This document shows positions 1-8,027 of a stretch of DNA of 64,000 nt, in pieces. The stretch lies in contig JBAOHQ010000008.1 of NCBI GenBank assembly GCA_037045185.1, forward strand, positions 682,001 through 746,000, written 5' to 3'. A model generated the notes under the pieces. The model was not told the origin of the DNA, ran no database searches, and saw only the letters and a list, made by a program, of their open reading frames with translations. Origin of the DNA: JAKOUY01 sp037045185 (GTDB lineage Bacteria; Actinomycetota; Acidimicrobiia; Acidimicrobiales; Ilumatobacteraceae). The translations under genes and the position numbers were made by a program. The stretch's first letter is position 1. The number at the start of each line of letters is the position of its first letter.

Positions 1-387
1 CTCGAACAGAACATCTACGCCTATCCTCCACAGGGCGCCCCCGACGGTGGCGCGTTCTGCACCGCCGGCGACCTGCACGCCTTCCTCGCGGCGCTCCGAC
101 AGCGGCAGCTGCTGCCTGCCGGCCTCACCGACGACTTCTTCACCTGCCAGGTTCCCAGCGACGATGGAGGACCCGGCGGCCAGGGCTTTGGCCTCGTGTT
201 CAACGACTTGGGCTACTACAAGGAGGGCGAAAGTGAGGGTGCCAGCGGCATCGTGTCGCACTTCTCGATCTGGGAGGCTGACGTCGTCATCCTGAGCAAC
301 ACGATGGACGGAACTTGGCCCGTCCTCGGCGAGTTCGTGCGGCGCGCCCGCGAGGCACACGGCGACACCGCTCCTCCGGCGCGATGA
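1..387 (+). CDS. Serine hydrolase, beta-lactamase family (3' end only)
   Basis: This is the C-terminal 128 residues of a protein that begins outside the window; the reading frame is open from base 1 to the TGA at 385-387. The piece has the usual tail of penicillin-binding-protein-like serine hydrolases (class C beta-lactamase fold). A Gly-Gly-x-x-Cys-Thr-Ala-Gly-Asp-Leu stretch lies near residue 20, followed by a helix rich in Leu/Ala, then GQGFGLVF, and a final VVILSNT strand. The nucleophile Ser-x-x-Lys motif would lie upstream and cannot be seen. Substrate (peptide, ester or beta-lactam) cannot be inferred. The family call rests on this pattern only. Confidence 0.6.
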   Translation, partial: LEQNIYAYPPQGAPDGGAFCTAGDLHAFLAALRQRQLLPAGLTDDFFTCQVPSDDGGPGGQGFGLVFNDLGYYKEGESEGASGIVSHFSIWEADVVILSNTMDGTWPVLGEFVRRAREAHGDTAPPAR

Positions 388-408
388 ACGGGCCAGAGAC
401 GGCGGGGT

Positions 409-525
409 CTACACAGCGAGCGCGACGATCGTCTCGCCTTCGGAGTCGAGGTCGCCGGTTGGCACGAAGCCGAGCCGGGCGTAGAAGCCCGCGGGGCCGT
501 CATCGGCGGGCACGTAGCGGGACAT
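409..525 (-). pseudogene. Remnant of a GNAT-family N-acetyltransferase
   Basis: Reading the minus strand from an ATG at 525 to a TAG at 411-409 gives a 38-residue peptide. It contains GPAGFYARLGFVPTG followed by a short acidic tail, which is the classic C-terminal acetyl-CoA-binding end of GNAT acetyltransferases. An in-frame TGA at 541-543 closes the frame upstream, and I see no N-terminal part of the fold there. It therefore looks like the surviving 3' end of a deleted gene. A very short functional protein is unlikely. Confidence 0.55.
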
Positions 526-622
526 CCTCTTGGCCAGCCATCACTGGGCAGATCTCGCTGACCGCGCACAGATCGCGGACACGCGGGCCTTCCGTGGATT
601 TCGTTCGCTCGCGAAAACCACA

Positions 623-648
623 ATGACCAGGGCGTTTGCCCTGGTCAT
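623..648 (-). terminator. Perfect hairpin downstream of tRNA-Leu
   Basis: An 11-bp perfect stem (ATGACCAGGGC paired with GCCCTGGTCAT) closes a 4-base loop. On the minus strand it follows the tRNA 3' end by five bases and is followed by a T-rich stretch (TGTGGTTTT). This fits a Rho-independent terminator for the tRNA transcript. On the plus strand there is no T tract. Confidence 0.7.
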
Positions 649-653
649 CTGGT

Positions 654-740
654 TGGTGTCGGAGGGGGGACTTGAACCCCCACAACCTTACGGTTACTAG
701 CCCCTCAAGCTAGCGCGTCTGCCTATTCCGCCACTCCGAC
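654..740 (-). tRNA. tRNA-Leu (anticodon GAG)
   Basis: The minus strand folds as a class II tRNA. The acceptor stem is GTCGGAG/CTCCGAC, the anticodon stem-loop is CTAGC-TTGAGGG-GCTAG with anticodon GAG, there is a long variable arm (GTAACCGTAAGGTT), and the T arm contains GGTTCAAGTCC. Discriminator A and an encoded CCA (656-654) complete the 3' end. It reads CUC and CUU leucine codons. It lies just downstream of secG on the same strand. Confidence 0.95.
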
Positions 741-777
741 GTGGTGTTGTGCTGTGACCGTCGAGGCTAGCCGTGCG

Positions 778-1029
778 TCAGACGCGGACCAACAGGAACC
801 CGAGGGCGACCACCGTCAGTAACCAGATGGTGGCAAACACGGTGGTGATCCGGGTCAGGTTTCGCTCGGCGGCGGCCGAGCCGAGCGCCGTCGTGCCAGC
901 GCCACCGAACATGTCCGACAAGCCGCCGCCCTGGCCGCTGTGCATGAGCACGCCGGCCACGAGGCCGATCAGACTGAGCAGGTTGACGATGATCGTCACG
1001 TACATGATGAAGTCGCGGACGAGGGGCAA
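778..1029 (-). CDS. secG: Protein translocase subunit SecG
   Basis: Small membrane subunit of the SecYEG preprotein channel. The 83-residue protein has two hydrophobic segments (about residues 8-28 and 62-82). They flank the conserved cytoplasmic loop with HSGQGGGLSDMFGG, the SecG signature. The start is uncertain. The longest frame begins with TTG at 1029, with a GGTAGGA directly against it. An ATG at 1005 (residue 9, just before the first membrane helix) has no clear ribosome site. secG next to tpiA-pgk-gap is a common actinobacterial arrangement, but here a peptide ABC operon separates them. Confidence 0.93.
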   Translation of the reverse strand: MPLVRDFIMYVTIIVNLLSLIGLVAGVLMHSGQGGGLSDMFGGAGTTALGSAAAERNLTRITTVFATIWLLTVVALGFLLVRV

Positions 1030-1038
1030 TCCTACCGC

Positions 1039-2055
1039 TTACACCGTGCCAGCGGCAGGCGAGGCGGACAGGCTGACCGCCACCTCGTTGGGGAAGTGGC
1101 AGGCCACCTGATGCCCCGGCTGCAGCTCGGTCAGCATCGGCTCGTCGGTGGCGCACACCTCCGCCGCCCGCGGGCAGCGGGTGCGGAACCGGCAGCCCGA
1201 AGGCGGGTTCACCGGACTGGGCACGTCACCGGTCAGTACGACTCGCTGGCGGGCCCGCTCCCGGTTCGGGTCGGCGATGGGCACCGACGACAGCAGCGCC
1301 GACGTGTACGGATGCAGCGGCGACTGGTAGATGTCGTCGCGCTCGCCGATCTCGACGATCTTGCCGAGGTACATCACGGCCACCCGGTCGGAGATGTGCC
1401 GCACCACCGACAGGTCGTGTGCCACGAACATGTAGGCGACACCCAGCTCGGCCTGCAGGTCCTCCAGCAGGTTGATGACACCCGCCTGCACGGACACGTC
1501 CAGGGCGGAGACCGGCTCGTCGAGGATGATCAGTCGTGGCTTGAGCGCCAGCGCCCGGGCGATGCCGATGCGCTGGCGCTGCCCCCCGGAGAACTCGTGC
1601 GGGTAACGGTTGCCGTGCTCGGAGCGCAGACCCACCAGGGTCAACAACTCGGCGACGCGGTCGGCGATCTCGTCCTTGGGGAACCCGTGGACCACCATCC
1701 CCTCGCCGACGGTCTCGTTGATCTGCCACCGCGGATTGAGCGAGGCGTAGGGATCCTGGAACACGATCTGTGCGGTCTTGCGCACCTGGCGCATGTCCTG
1801 ATGGGACATGCCCATCAGCTCCCGGCCGTCGAACATGATGCTGCCGGAATCGGGTTCGATCAGCCGCAGGGCGGCGCGGGCGGTGGTGGACTTGCCACAT
1901 CCGCTCTCCCCCACCAACCCCAGGGTCTGGCTGGGGAACACGTCGAAGGACACGTCGGCCACGGCGTCCACATAGGCCTTGGCCCGACCGAACAGACCAC
2001 CGCGGATCGGGAAGCGCTTGCGCAGGTTGCGGACAGCCAGCATCGGCTCGGTCAT
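1039..2055 (-). CDS. Peptide-type ABC transporter ATP-binding protein (OppF/DppF-like)
   Basis: Second ATPase of a peptide/nickel-type importer, acting at the inner face of the membrane. The 338-residue protein has Walker A GESGCGKST, the signature FSGGQRQRIGIARAL and Walker B LIILDEPVSALD. At the end is the oligopeptide-transporter C-terminal extension with the Cys cluster CRFRTRCPRAAEVC, which in homologues can hold an iron-sulfur cluster. The start ATG at 2055 is the first that begins with the ABC fold. It overlaps the stop of the upstream ATPase gene by four bases (ATGA), so the two are probably translationally coupled. It ends ten bases before the start of secG. Confidence 0.93.
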   Translation of the reverse strand: MTEPMLAVRNLRKRFPIRGGLFGRAKAYVDAVADVSFDVFPSQTLGLVGESGCGKSTTARAALRLIEPDSGSIMFDGRELMGMSHQDMRQVRKTAQIVFQDPYASLNPRWQINETVGEGMVVHGFPKDEIADRVAELLTLVGLRSEHGNRYPHEFSGGQRQRIGIARALALKPRLIILDEPVSALDVSVQAGVINLLEDLQAELGVAYMFVAHDLSVVRHISDRVAVMYLGKIVEIGERDDIYQSPLHPYTSALLSSVPIADPNRERARQRVVLTGDVPSPVNPPSGCRFRTRCPRAAEVCATDEPMLTELQPGHQVACHFPNEVAVSLSASPAAGTV

Positions 2056-3059
2056 GACGCACTCTCCATGAACATGTCGCGGATGTCCACGTCCACCAGG
2101 TCCTGCCAGCGGATGCACGCGCTGTAGTGCGTGGCATCGTCGGTGGCCACCAGGGACGGTGTGGCGGCCAGGCATTGCGGCTGCACCATCGGGCAGCGTG
2201 AGGAGAACGCGCACCCGGGCTTCAGGTTGATCAGCGAGGGTGTGCTGCCGTGGATCTGGTTGAGCCGCTGGCCGTCGGAGCCCTCCCGCGGGATGGCCCC
2301 CAGCAGCCCGGCGGTGTAGGGCATCCGTGGCTTGTAGAAGATCTCGTCGACCGAGCCCTCCTCGGCCACTGTGCCGGCGTACATCACCATCATCCGGTCG
2401 GACATGCCGGCCACCACACCCAGGTCATGGGTGATCAGGATGATGGCGATCCCGGTGCGGTCCTGGATCTCCTCCAGGGTCTCCAAGATCTGCGCCTGCA
2501 CGGTGACGTCCAGCGCGGTGGTGGGCTCGTCGGCGATGAGCACCTCGGGGTCGTTGGCCATCGCCATGGCGATCATCACACGCTGGCGCATCCCGCCGCT
2601 GAACTCGTGCGGGTAGCTGTCCACCCGCTTGGCCGCCTGGGGGATCCCCACCAGGCTCAACAGGTCGATGGCCCGCTGGCGAGCGGCCTTCTTGTTGATG
2701 TCCTTGTGGGCCCGGACGGCCTCGGCAAGCTGCCAGCCCACGCTGTACACGGGGTTGAGCGAGGTCATCGGGTCCTGGAAGATCATGCCCATCTTCCCGC
2801 CGCGATAGGCGATGCGCTCCTTCATCGGCAGCGACAGCAGGTCCACGCCGTCATACTTCGCCGTTCCGGTGATCCGGGCGCTGCGCGGCAGCAGACCCAT
2901 CACGGCCATGACCGTGACGGACTTGCCGGATCCGCTCTCCCCGACGATGCCGAGGACCTGGCCGCGGTCCACGCTGAACGACACGTGGCGCACGGCCTCG
3001 ACCACCCCATCCTCGGTGGGGAAGGCGACACTGAGATCATTGACTTCGAGCAACGCCAT
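2052..3059 (-). CDS. Peptide-type ABC transporter ATP-binding protein (OppD/DppD-like)
   Basis: First ATPase of the importer. The 335-residue protein carries Walker A GESGSGKSV, a Q-loop at FQDPMTSLNP, signature FSGGMRQRVMIAMAM and Walker B VLIADEPTTALD. The C-terminal oligopeptide extension has the CAFSSRCPMVQPQC cysteine motif. OppD and OppF normally work as a heterodimer that powers the two permeases encoded upstream. The ATG at 3059 is two bases after the permease stop, so the genes form one operon. Length is normal for the family. Confidence 0.93.
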   Translation of the reverse strand: MALLEVNDLSVAFPTEDGVVEAVRHVSFSVDRGQVLGIVGESGSGKSVTVMAVMGLLPRSARITGTAKYDGVDLLSLPMKERIAYRGGKMGMIFQDPMTSLNPVYSVGWQLAEAVRAHKDINKKAARQRAIDLLSLVGIPQAAKRVDSYPHEFSGGMRQRVMIAMAMANDPEVLIADEPTTALDVTVQAQILETLEEIQDRTGIAIILITHDLGVVAGMSDRMMVMYAGTVAEEGSVDEIFYKPRMPYTAGLLGAIPREGSDGQRLNQIHGSTPSLINLKPGCAFSSRCPMVQPQCLAATPSLVATDDATHYSACIRWQDLVDVDIRDMFMESAS

Positions 3060-3061
3060 GA

Positions 3062-3985
3062 CTAGGACCTCACCCGGTTCTGCTTGGGGTCGAACGCGTC
3101 ACGCAGACCGTCACCGATGAAGTTGACACACAGCGAGATCAACACGATGGCCAGTGCCGGGAACCAGAACAGCCACGGTCGGGTGCTGTAGGCGGGAAGG
3201 CCCTTGTTGATCAACAGGCCGAGTGACACCTCCGGCTCCCTGACGCCCAACCCGAGGAACGACAGCGCCGTCTCGGTCAGGATGGCGCCGGCGATCGTGA
3301 GCGTCGAGTTGACGATGATCGGCCCGGCCAGGTTCGGCAGGATGTGCTTGAAGATGATCCGCCGGTTCGGCGCCCCGAGGGCCCTGGCCGCCTCGACGAA
3401 TTCCTTTTCTCGCAGCGAGAGGAACTCGCCACGGGTGATGCGGGCCATCAGCGGCCAGCCGAAGCAGCCGAGCATGACCGGGACGACGTACCATGGCGCC
3501 GTCGGGATGCCGGCGCTGACCACCGCGACGATGACCAGCAGCGGGATCACCAGGACCAGGTCGGTGAAGCGCATCAGCAGGCTGTCGACCCAGCCGCGGT
3601 AGAAGCCGGCCAGCGCCCCGATGGTCACGCCCAGCACGGTGGAGATGATGGCCACCAGCACGGCGATCTCCAGCGAGCGCTGAGTGCCGCGCATGATCCG
3701 GGCATAGCCGTCCTTGCCCAGGTCGTCGGTTCCGAAGGGGTGCCGAGCGCTGGGGCTGAGGCTCTTTTCCGGCGTGTTCAGCTGGGCGTATCCCCATCGC
3801 CACATCAGCGGACCGAAGAACGCCCACAGGGTGACGAGCGTGAGCACGATGAGGCTGACGACGGCCAACTTGTGGCGCAGGAACCGGCGGAGCACGGTCT
3901 TCCACTGGGCCCGGGCGGCAACCGTGAACTCACGGTCGTCGACCGGTGTGGTCTCCACCGGCGTGGGAGTCGCTACATCAGTCAA
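3062..3985 (-). CDS. Peptide-type ABC transporter permease (OppC/DppC-like)
   Basis: Inner-membrane permease with an N-terminal soluble tail, one early transmembrane helix (LAVVSLIVLTLVTLWAFFGP) and the binding-protein-dependent transport domain. The coupling loop EFVEAARALGAPNRRIIFKHI contacts the ATPases. I chose the TTG at 3985 because GAGGA lies six bases upstream. This gives 307 residues and an 8-base overlap with the upstream permease gene. An ATG at 4021 is in frame but lacks a ribosome site and would overlap by 44 bases. Confidence 0.9.
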   Translation of the reverse strand: MTDVATPTPVETTPVDDREFTVAARAQWKTVLRRFLRHKLAVVSLIVLTLVTLWAFFGPLMWRWGYAQLNTPEKSLSPSARHPFGTDDLGKDGYARIMRGTQRSLEIAVLVAIISTVLGVTIGALAGFYRGWVDSLLMRFTDLVLVIPLLVIVAVVSAGIPTAPWYVVPVMLGCFGWPLMARITRGEFLSLREKEFVEAARALGAPNRRIIFKHILPNLAGPIIVNSTLTIAGAILTETALSFLGLGVREPEVSLGLLINKGLPAYSTRPWLFWFPALAIVLISLCVNFIGDGLRDAFDPKQNRVRS

Positions 3986-5177
3986 GGCGGATCCTCGGGT
4001 CGAGACGGGCGTACAGGACATCGGCGATCAGGTTGAAGACGATGACGAAGATCGCCGTCACCATCACGAAGGCCAGCAGCGGGCGGGGCTCCTTGAGCGC
4101 CAGAGCCGTGGTGAAGAACGTGCCCATCCCCTTCCACTGGAAGATGGTCTCGGTGATGATCGCCCCGCTGAGCAAGAAGCCGAAATCCAGGGCCACCGCC
4201 GTGGTGAGCGGGATCAGGGCGTTGCGCATCGCGTGGCGGAGGATGACCCGGCGCTCCGACAAGCCCTTGGCACGGGCCGTGCGCACGTAGTCACTGCTCA
4301 TCACGTCGAGCATCGACGCCCGCATGTAGCGGCTGTAGCCGGCGAATCCGACCAGGATCAGCGTCAGGCTCGGGCCGACCAAATGCCAGAAGTACTCCTG
4401 CATTCGCTTCCAAAGGTCTGGGGAGGGCCGGGTGGGCGCCTGGCCGATGGTGGGAATCAGCGGGCTGCGGTTGCCCTTGCGGTACTGATTGCCGTCCCAG
4501 CCCAACTTGAACACCACGATGGCGGCGAGAGCGATGCCCAGCCCGGCGGACGCGGCCATCAGCCACTTCTTCAGCGGTGGCTTCTCCAGGGCGAACTTGT
4601 AGCGGTTGCGCAGCACCAGATACCCGCACAGGGCGCCGAGGGCCAGCAGCAGGACCAGCACCAACGTGGACATGGTGGGATGTCGGGCCCAGGTGTTGAA
4701 CTCGACGATGCCGAACATCTTCAAGATGCCGGCCAGCACCGCCGTGGGGATGCTGAAGAAGAAGAACGCCAGACCGGTCATGGCGTAGTCGAACGCCGTG
4801 TATTGGCGTACCGCGGAGATCAACCCGACGAGGACGCCGAGCAGCACGGACATGATCTGGGCGAAGATCAACAGGCGCAGGGTCACCTGCATCGCCCGCC
4901 ACAGGTTGGTGGTCACCGGTTGCTTGTTGCCGTTCTTGCCGAAGTCACCCTTCAGGAAGTCCTTGGCCCAGTCGAAGTATCGGGTGACCGGCGGCTTGTC
5001 CAACTCGAAGTCGCGGCGCAGGCTCTCGATCGCCGCCCGATTGGGGTTCGGTTTGAGCTGAGCGTCCTCAACCTTTTGAGGCGTGCCCAGGTTGATCACC
5101 AGGATGAAGGTGATGATGCTGGCGAGCACCAGTAGCGGGATGGTGACGAGCAGTCGCCGAACGATGAAGAGAAACAC
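3978..5177 (-). CDS. Peptide-type ABC transporter permease (OppB/DppB-like)
   Basis: Partner permease of 399 residues, longer than the usual 310-330. Extra membrane segments lie in the middle: after the second helix there are about 120 residues with further hydrophobic stretches (for example LVLVLLLALGALCGYLVL) before the conserved domain. The family hallmark is the C-terminal coupling loop SDYVRTARAKGLSERRVILRH. The GTG at 5177 has AGGGGG five bases upstream. A hairpin separates this gene from the binding-protein gene. The enlarged central part is seen in some actinobacterial DppB proteins. Confidence 0.9.
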   Translation of the reverse strand: MFLFIVRRLLVTIPLLVLASIITFILVINLGTPQKVEDAQLKPNPNRAAIESLRRDFELDKPPVTRYFDWAKDFLKGDFGKNGNKQPVTTNLWRAMQVTLRLLIFAQIMSVLLGVLVGLISAVRQYTAFDYAMTGLAFFFFSIPTAVLAGILKMFGIVEFNTWARHPTMSTLVLVLLLALGALCGYLVLRNRYKFALEKPPLKKWLMAASAGLGIALAAIVVFKLGWDGNQYRKGNRSPLIPTIGQAPTRPSPDLWKRMQEYFWHLVGPSLTLILVGFAGYSRYMRASMLDVMSSDYVRTARAKGLSERRVILRHAMRNALIPLTTAVALDFGFLLSGAIITETIFQWKGMGTFFTTALALKEPRPLLAFVMVTAIFVIVFNLIADVLYARLDPRIRLD

Positions 5178-5202
5178 TCACGCCCCCTGTGTCGTGGTGG
5201 AA

Positions 5203-5244
5203 CCGAGAGCGGCGGCAGGTCTCCCTGCCGCCGCTACCTCTCGG
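5203..5244 (-). terminator. GC-rich hairpin between binding-protein and permease genes
   Basis: A 12-bp perfect stem (AGCGGCGGCAGG at 5208-5219 and its complement at 5224-5235) closes a 4-base loop; CCGAG/CTCGG arms extend it. There is no T tract on either strand. In ABC operons such a structure between binding-protein and membrane genes commonly stabilises the upstream mRNA or stops part of transcription, keeping the binding protein in excess. That role is inferred here. Confidence 0.6.
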
Positions 5245-5274
5245 TGTGGCTACGTACGGACTACCGCACGAGGA

Positions 5275-7044
5275 TCAGCTGGCAACTGTCCACTCGTTGG
5301 CGTTCCACGTAACACCCAACGGCCCGTTGTACTTCACGTTGCCGATGGCGTTGTTGTACGCAACCAGGTCCTGGAACTGGAACAGTGGCAGCGTGGCCAT
5401 GTCGTCCCACAGGGTGGCGTCGATCTGGTTCATCAGGTCGGCGCGCTTGGCGGCGTCGAACTCGACGTTGGCCTGATCGAACAGTTCCTGGATCTTCGGG
5501 TTGGCGTAGTTGTTCCAGTTCTGGCCACCGCCGGCGACGTAGATCGACGTGCTGGACGACTGGAACGGCGTAGCCACCCAGGCGAACAGGGCGATGTCGT
5601 AGTCGCTGGCCGGCAGGCGGACGGAGTTGAAGTCGTTGGCGGCATCGTCCTTCAGGTCGAACCCGGCGGCCTTGCAGGAGGCGATGGTCAGCTCGTTGGT
5701 GCTCTGACGGCGCGGGTTCGGGTCACGACGACCCAGACGCAGCGTCAGCTTCTTGCCGTCCTTCTCGGCGATGCCATCGGCGCCGAAGGTAAAGCCGGCG
5801 TCGGTGAGCAGCTTCTTGGATGCCTCGATGTCGAAGGTGCCCTGACCGTTGGAGGTGTCCTTGTACTGCGGCTGCGCCGGGATGTACATGCGGTTCTCCA
5901 GCACGGTTGCGTCCGGGTTCAGCGGCTTGACCAACGTATCGACGATCTGCTGACGGTCGACGCAGTGGGCGAAGGCGTGGCGCACGGCCGGGTCCTTGAG
6001 GAACTCGTTGGCCTGGTTGAAGTCGTAGTGCTCGAAGGTGGGGCCCTGCTCCACCGAGGCGGTGGCGTCAGAGATCTCTTGGAGCTGCTTCAACAGGTCC
6101 GGGTTCGGCTGCGGGGCGATGACCTGGACGTCGCCGTTGGCCAGCGCGGCCGGCTGCTGGGCAGCGTCAGCGACGAGGCGGATGACGATTTCGTCGGCCG
6201 CGCCGGGCTTGCCGAAGAACTTGTCGTTGCGCTTCAGCACCATGGTCTCACCCGGCGTGAACGAGTCGATCTTGTACCACGAACCCGACAGGGCCATCGT
6301 GGGATCGAACCCGAGGAAGCCGTTGCTCCACACGTCGCCCAGCTTCACCTGCTCGGCGGCGTCCTGGGTCATCACGTCGGCCACGCCAGCCTTGGCGGCC
6401 ACCACGTGAGCGGGGATCAGGTTGCCGAACAGGCCCTGATAGTCGACGTACTTCTTCGAGTACGTGGTCGTGACGGTCTTCTTGTCCTCGGAGCACTCGA
6501 CCTTGCTGATGTCCTCGTAACCGGTGGTACCGGCGGCGTTGAACACCGGCAGGGTCTCGGGGACTTCCGCACCGTTGGTGTCCAGCACGCTGGGACCGGT
6601 GTAGTCCGGGTTCGCCTTGGTGAGGGTTCCGTTCTGGGAGATCCAGGCAAGGTAGAAGTCATCACAGTCGATGGGAGCACCGTCTTCCCACACCGCGGCG
6701 GGCTTGATCTTGTAGGTGACCACCTGCGGGTCGGTGCTGGTGAGCTCCACCGAGTCCATCATGTCGGTCCACACCTGCAGGGTGAGGTCCGGCATCGAGA
6801 TGTACGGGCCAGGCTGCACCATGTTCAGCACCACGGTGTTGGCGAACAGCACCTGGTCCGCGGTGGCGTTGTTGTACGAGGTGTACTCCTGCTCCGCGGC
6901 ATAGGTGATGCTGCCGCCCTGCGGTGCCGCCGGCGTGGTCGGCGGCGTCGTTGCCGACGCAGAGCCGCTGAATAGCGCCGTGCCTGCCACAAGGGCAAGT
7001 CCGGCAGCAAGTGCGGCGGTCTTGCCGCGCTTGGTGTTCGTCAC
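5275..7044 (-). CDS. ABC transporter substrate-binding protein, family 5 (peptide/nickel type)
   Basis: Extracytoplasmic receptor of the importer encoded downstream, 589 residues. A Sec signal peptide (two Lys/Arg, then an Ala/Leu/Gly core) ends at about residue 32 with SASA-TTPP, a signal-peptidase-I type site. There is no lipobox cysteine, although Gram-positive binding proteins are usually lipoproteins. The mature start is Thr/Pro-rich. The body has the SBP family 5 pattern, including VWEDGAPIDCDDFYLAW (from the family motif W.DG.P.TA.D) and DPAVRHAFAHCVDRQQI. The GTG start at 7044 has AGGAGG seven bases upstream. Ligand unknown; short peptides are likely. Confidence 0.9.
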   Translation of the reverse strand: MTNTKRGKTAALAAGLALVAGTALFSGSASATTPPTTPAAPQGGSITYAAEQEYTSYNNATADQVLFANTVVLNMVQPGPYISMPDLTLQVWTDMMDSVELTSTDPQVVTYKIKPAAVWEDGAPIDCDDFYLAWISQNGTLTKANPDYTGPSVLDTNGAEVPETLPVFNAAGTTGYEDISKVECSEDKKTVTTTYSKKYVDYQGLFGNLIPAHVVAAKAGVADVMTQDAAEQVKLGDVWSNGFLGFDPTMALSGSWYKIDSFTPGETMVLKRNDKFFGKPGAADEIVIRLVADAAQQPAALANGDVQVIAPQPNPDLLKQLQEISDATASVEQGPTFEHYDFNQANEFLKDPAVRHAFAHCVDRQQIVDTLVKPLNPDATVLENRMYIPAQPQYKDTSNGQGTFDIEASKKLLTDAGFTFGADGIAEKDGKKLTLRLGRRDPNPRRQSTNELTIASCKAAGFDLKDDAANDFNSVRLPASDYDIALFAWVATPFQSSSTSIYVAGGGQNWNNYANPKIQELFDQANVEFDAAKRADLMNQIDATLWDDMATLPLFQFQDLVAYNNAIGNVKYNGPLGVTWNANEWTVAS

Positions 7045-7238
7045 GAAGGATCCTCCTGATGATTGACGGAGGGAGGTTGCGTGGCTGAGTTCCGTGGAAC
7101 CGCCTATCCGCTCACGTCGTCCTCCCCGATCGACATGAGTATGTGACGAACGTTACCACTCGATCATCCGATCACGAGCAACTCCGTTCCAAGTTGACGA
7201 AACGTCCGGCTGATTTGTTCCAGACGCTGGCGTCCCGG
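7045..7238 (-). promoter_or_regulatory. Upstream region of the peptide ABC operon
   Basis: These 194 bases lie between the tpiA stop and the binding-protein start, both on the minus strand. Only the strong ribosome site AGGAGG next to the GTG is certain. A possible promoter is TTGCTC with TGGTAA 17 bases later, but it is a weak match. No clear terminator for the glycolytic genes is visible. Confidence 0.3.
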
Positions 7239-8027
7239 CTACCGGCCGAGACCAACGATCTTGGCGAACTCGTCGGGGTCGAGGCTGGCGCCACCGACCA
7301 GGGCGCCGTCGATATCCGGCTGAGCGATCAGTTCGGCGATGTTGCCGGACTTGACGCTGCCGCCGTACTGGATGCGCACCGACGCAGCGGCGTCGGCGCC
7401 GAACAGCTCGGCGACGCAGCCACGGATGGCCGCGGACATCTCCTGAGCGTCGGCCGACGTGGCGGTGCGCCCGGTGCCGATCGCCCAGATGGGCTCGTAT
7501 GCGATCACCATGGCGCCCACCTGCTCGGCGGTGACGCCGGCCAGCCCGGCGCGGATCTGGCCGAGCACCTTGTCCGACGTCCGCCCCGCCTCGCGCTCGT
7601 CGAGCGTCTCGCCGCAGCACATGATCGGCGTCATCCCGTATCGGATGATGGACTTCACCTTGCTGTTCACCATCTCGTCGGTCTCGCCGAACAGCTCACG
7701 CCGTTCGCTGTGCCCGCAGATGACGTAGTCGACGCCGAGCTTGTCGAGGAACCCCGGGGCCACCTCACCAGTGAAGGCGCCCTTGTCCTCCCAGTGGCAG
7801 TTCTGGGCCCCGAGGGAGTACCCGAGCTTGTCGGACTCCAGCACCGTCTGCACGCTGCGGATGTCGGTGAACGGCGGATGGAGGCTGACGTCGACGTCCT
7901 GCAGCTCGTCCTTGCCCACCAGGTAGGCGAACTTCTGCACGAACTGGATGGCCTCGAAGTGATTGTGGTGCATCTTCCAGTTGCCGCTGATCAGCGGCCG
8001 CCGGGTCGATGAAGGGGTGTCAGGCAT
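7239..8027 (-). CDS. tpiA: Triosephosphate isomerase
   Basis: Interconverts dihydroxyacetone phosphate and glyceraldehyde 3-phosphate in glycolysis and gluconeogenesis (cytoplasm). The 262-residue TIM barrel shows GNWKM (substrate-binding Asn and Lys), the catalytic-His segment CGHSERR, the catalytic-Glu and hinge motif AYEPIWAIGTG, and the phosphate-binding GGSV and GGAS loops. I chose the ATG at 8027 because GAGGAG sits six bases upstream and the fold begins right after it; longer upstream frames are artefacts. It overlaps the pgk stop by eight bases, so coupling is likely. Confidence 0.96.
   Translation of the reverse strand: MPDTPSSTRRPLISGNWKMHHNHFEAIQFVQKFAYLVGKDELQDVDVSLHPPFTDIRSVQTVLESDKLGYSLGAQNCHWEDKGAFTGEVAPGFLDKLGVDYVICGHSERRELFGETDEMVNSKVKSIIRYGMTPIMCCGETLDEREAGRTSDKVLGQIRAGLAGVTAEQVGAMVIAYEPIWAIGTGRTATSADAQEMSAAIRGCVAELFGADAAASVRIQYGGSVKSGNIAELIAQPDIDGALVGGASLDPDEFAKIVGLGR

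Noticed and set aside
388..640. Small overlapping frames of 60-135 codons in the gap before tRNA-Leu
   Set aside because: Arg/Pro/Ala-rich products with no ribosome sites; only the GNAT remnant has recognisable sequence.
940..2127. Long open frame opposite the ABC ATPase gene
   Set aside because: The plus-strand frame is a shadow of high-GC codon use; its product is His/Val/Gly-rich without domains, while the minus-strand gene is a clear ATPase. The same holds for 5083-6975, 18749-20704, 20803-22827 and 24829-27027.
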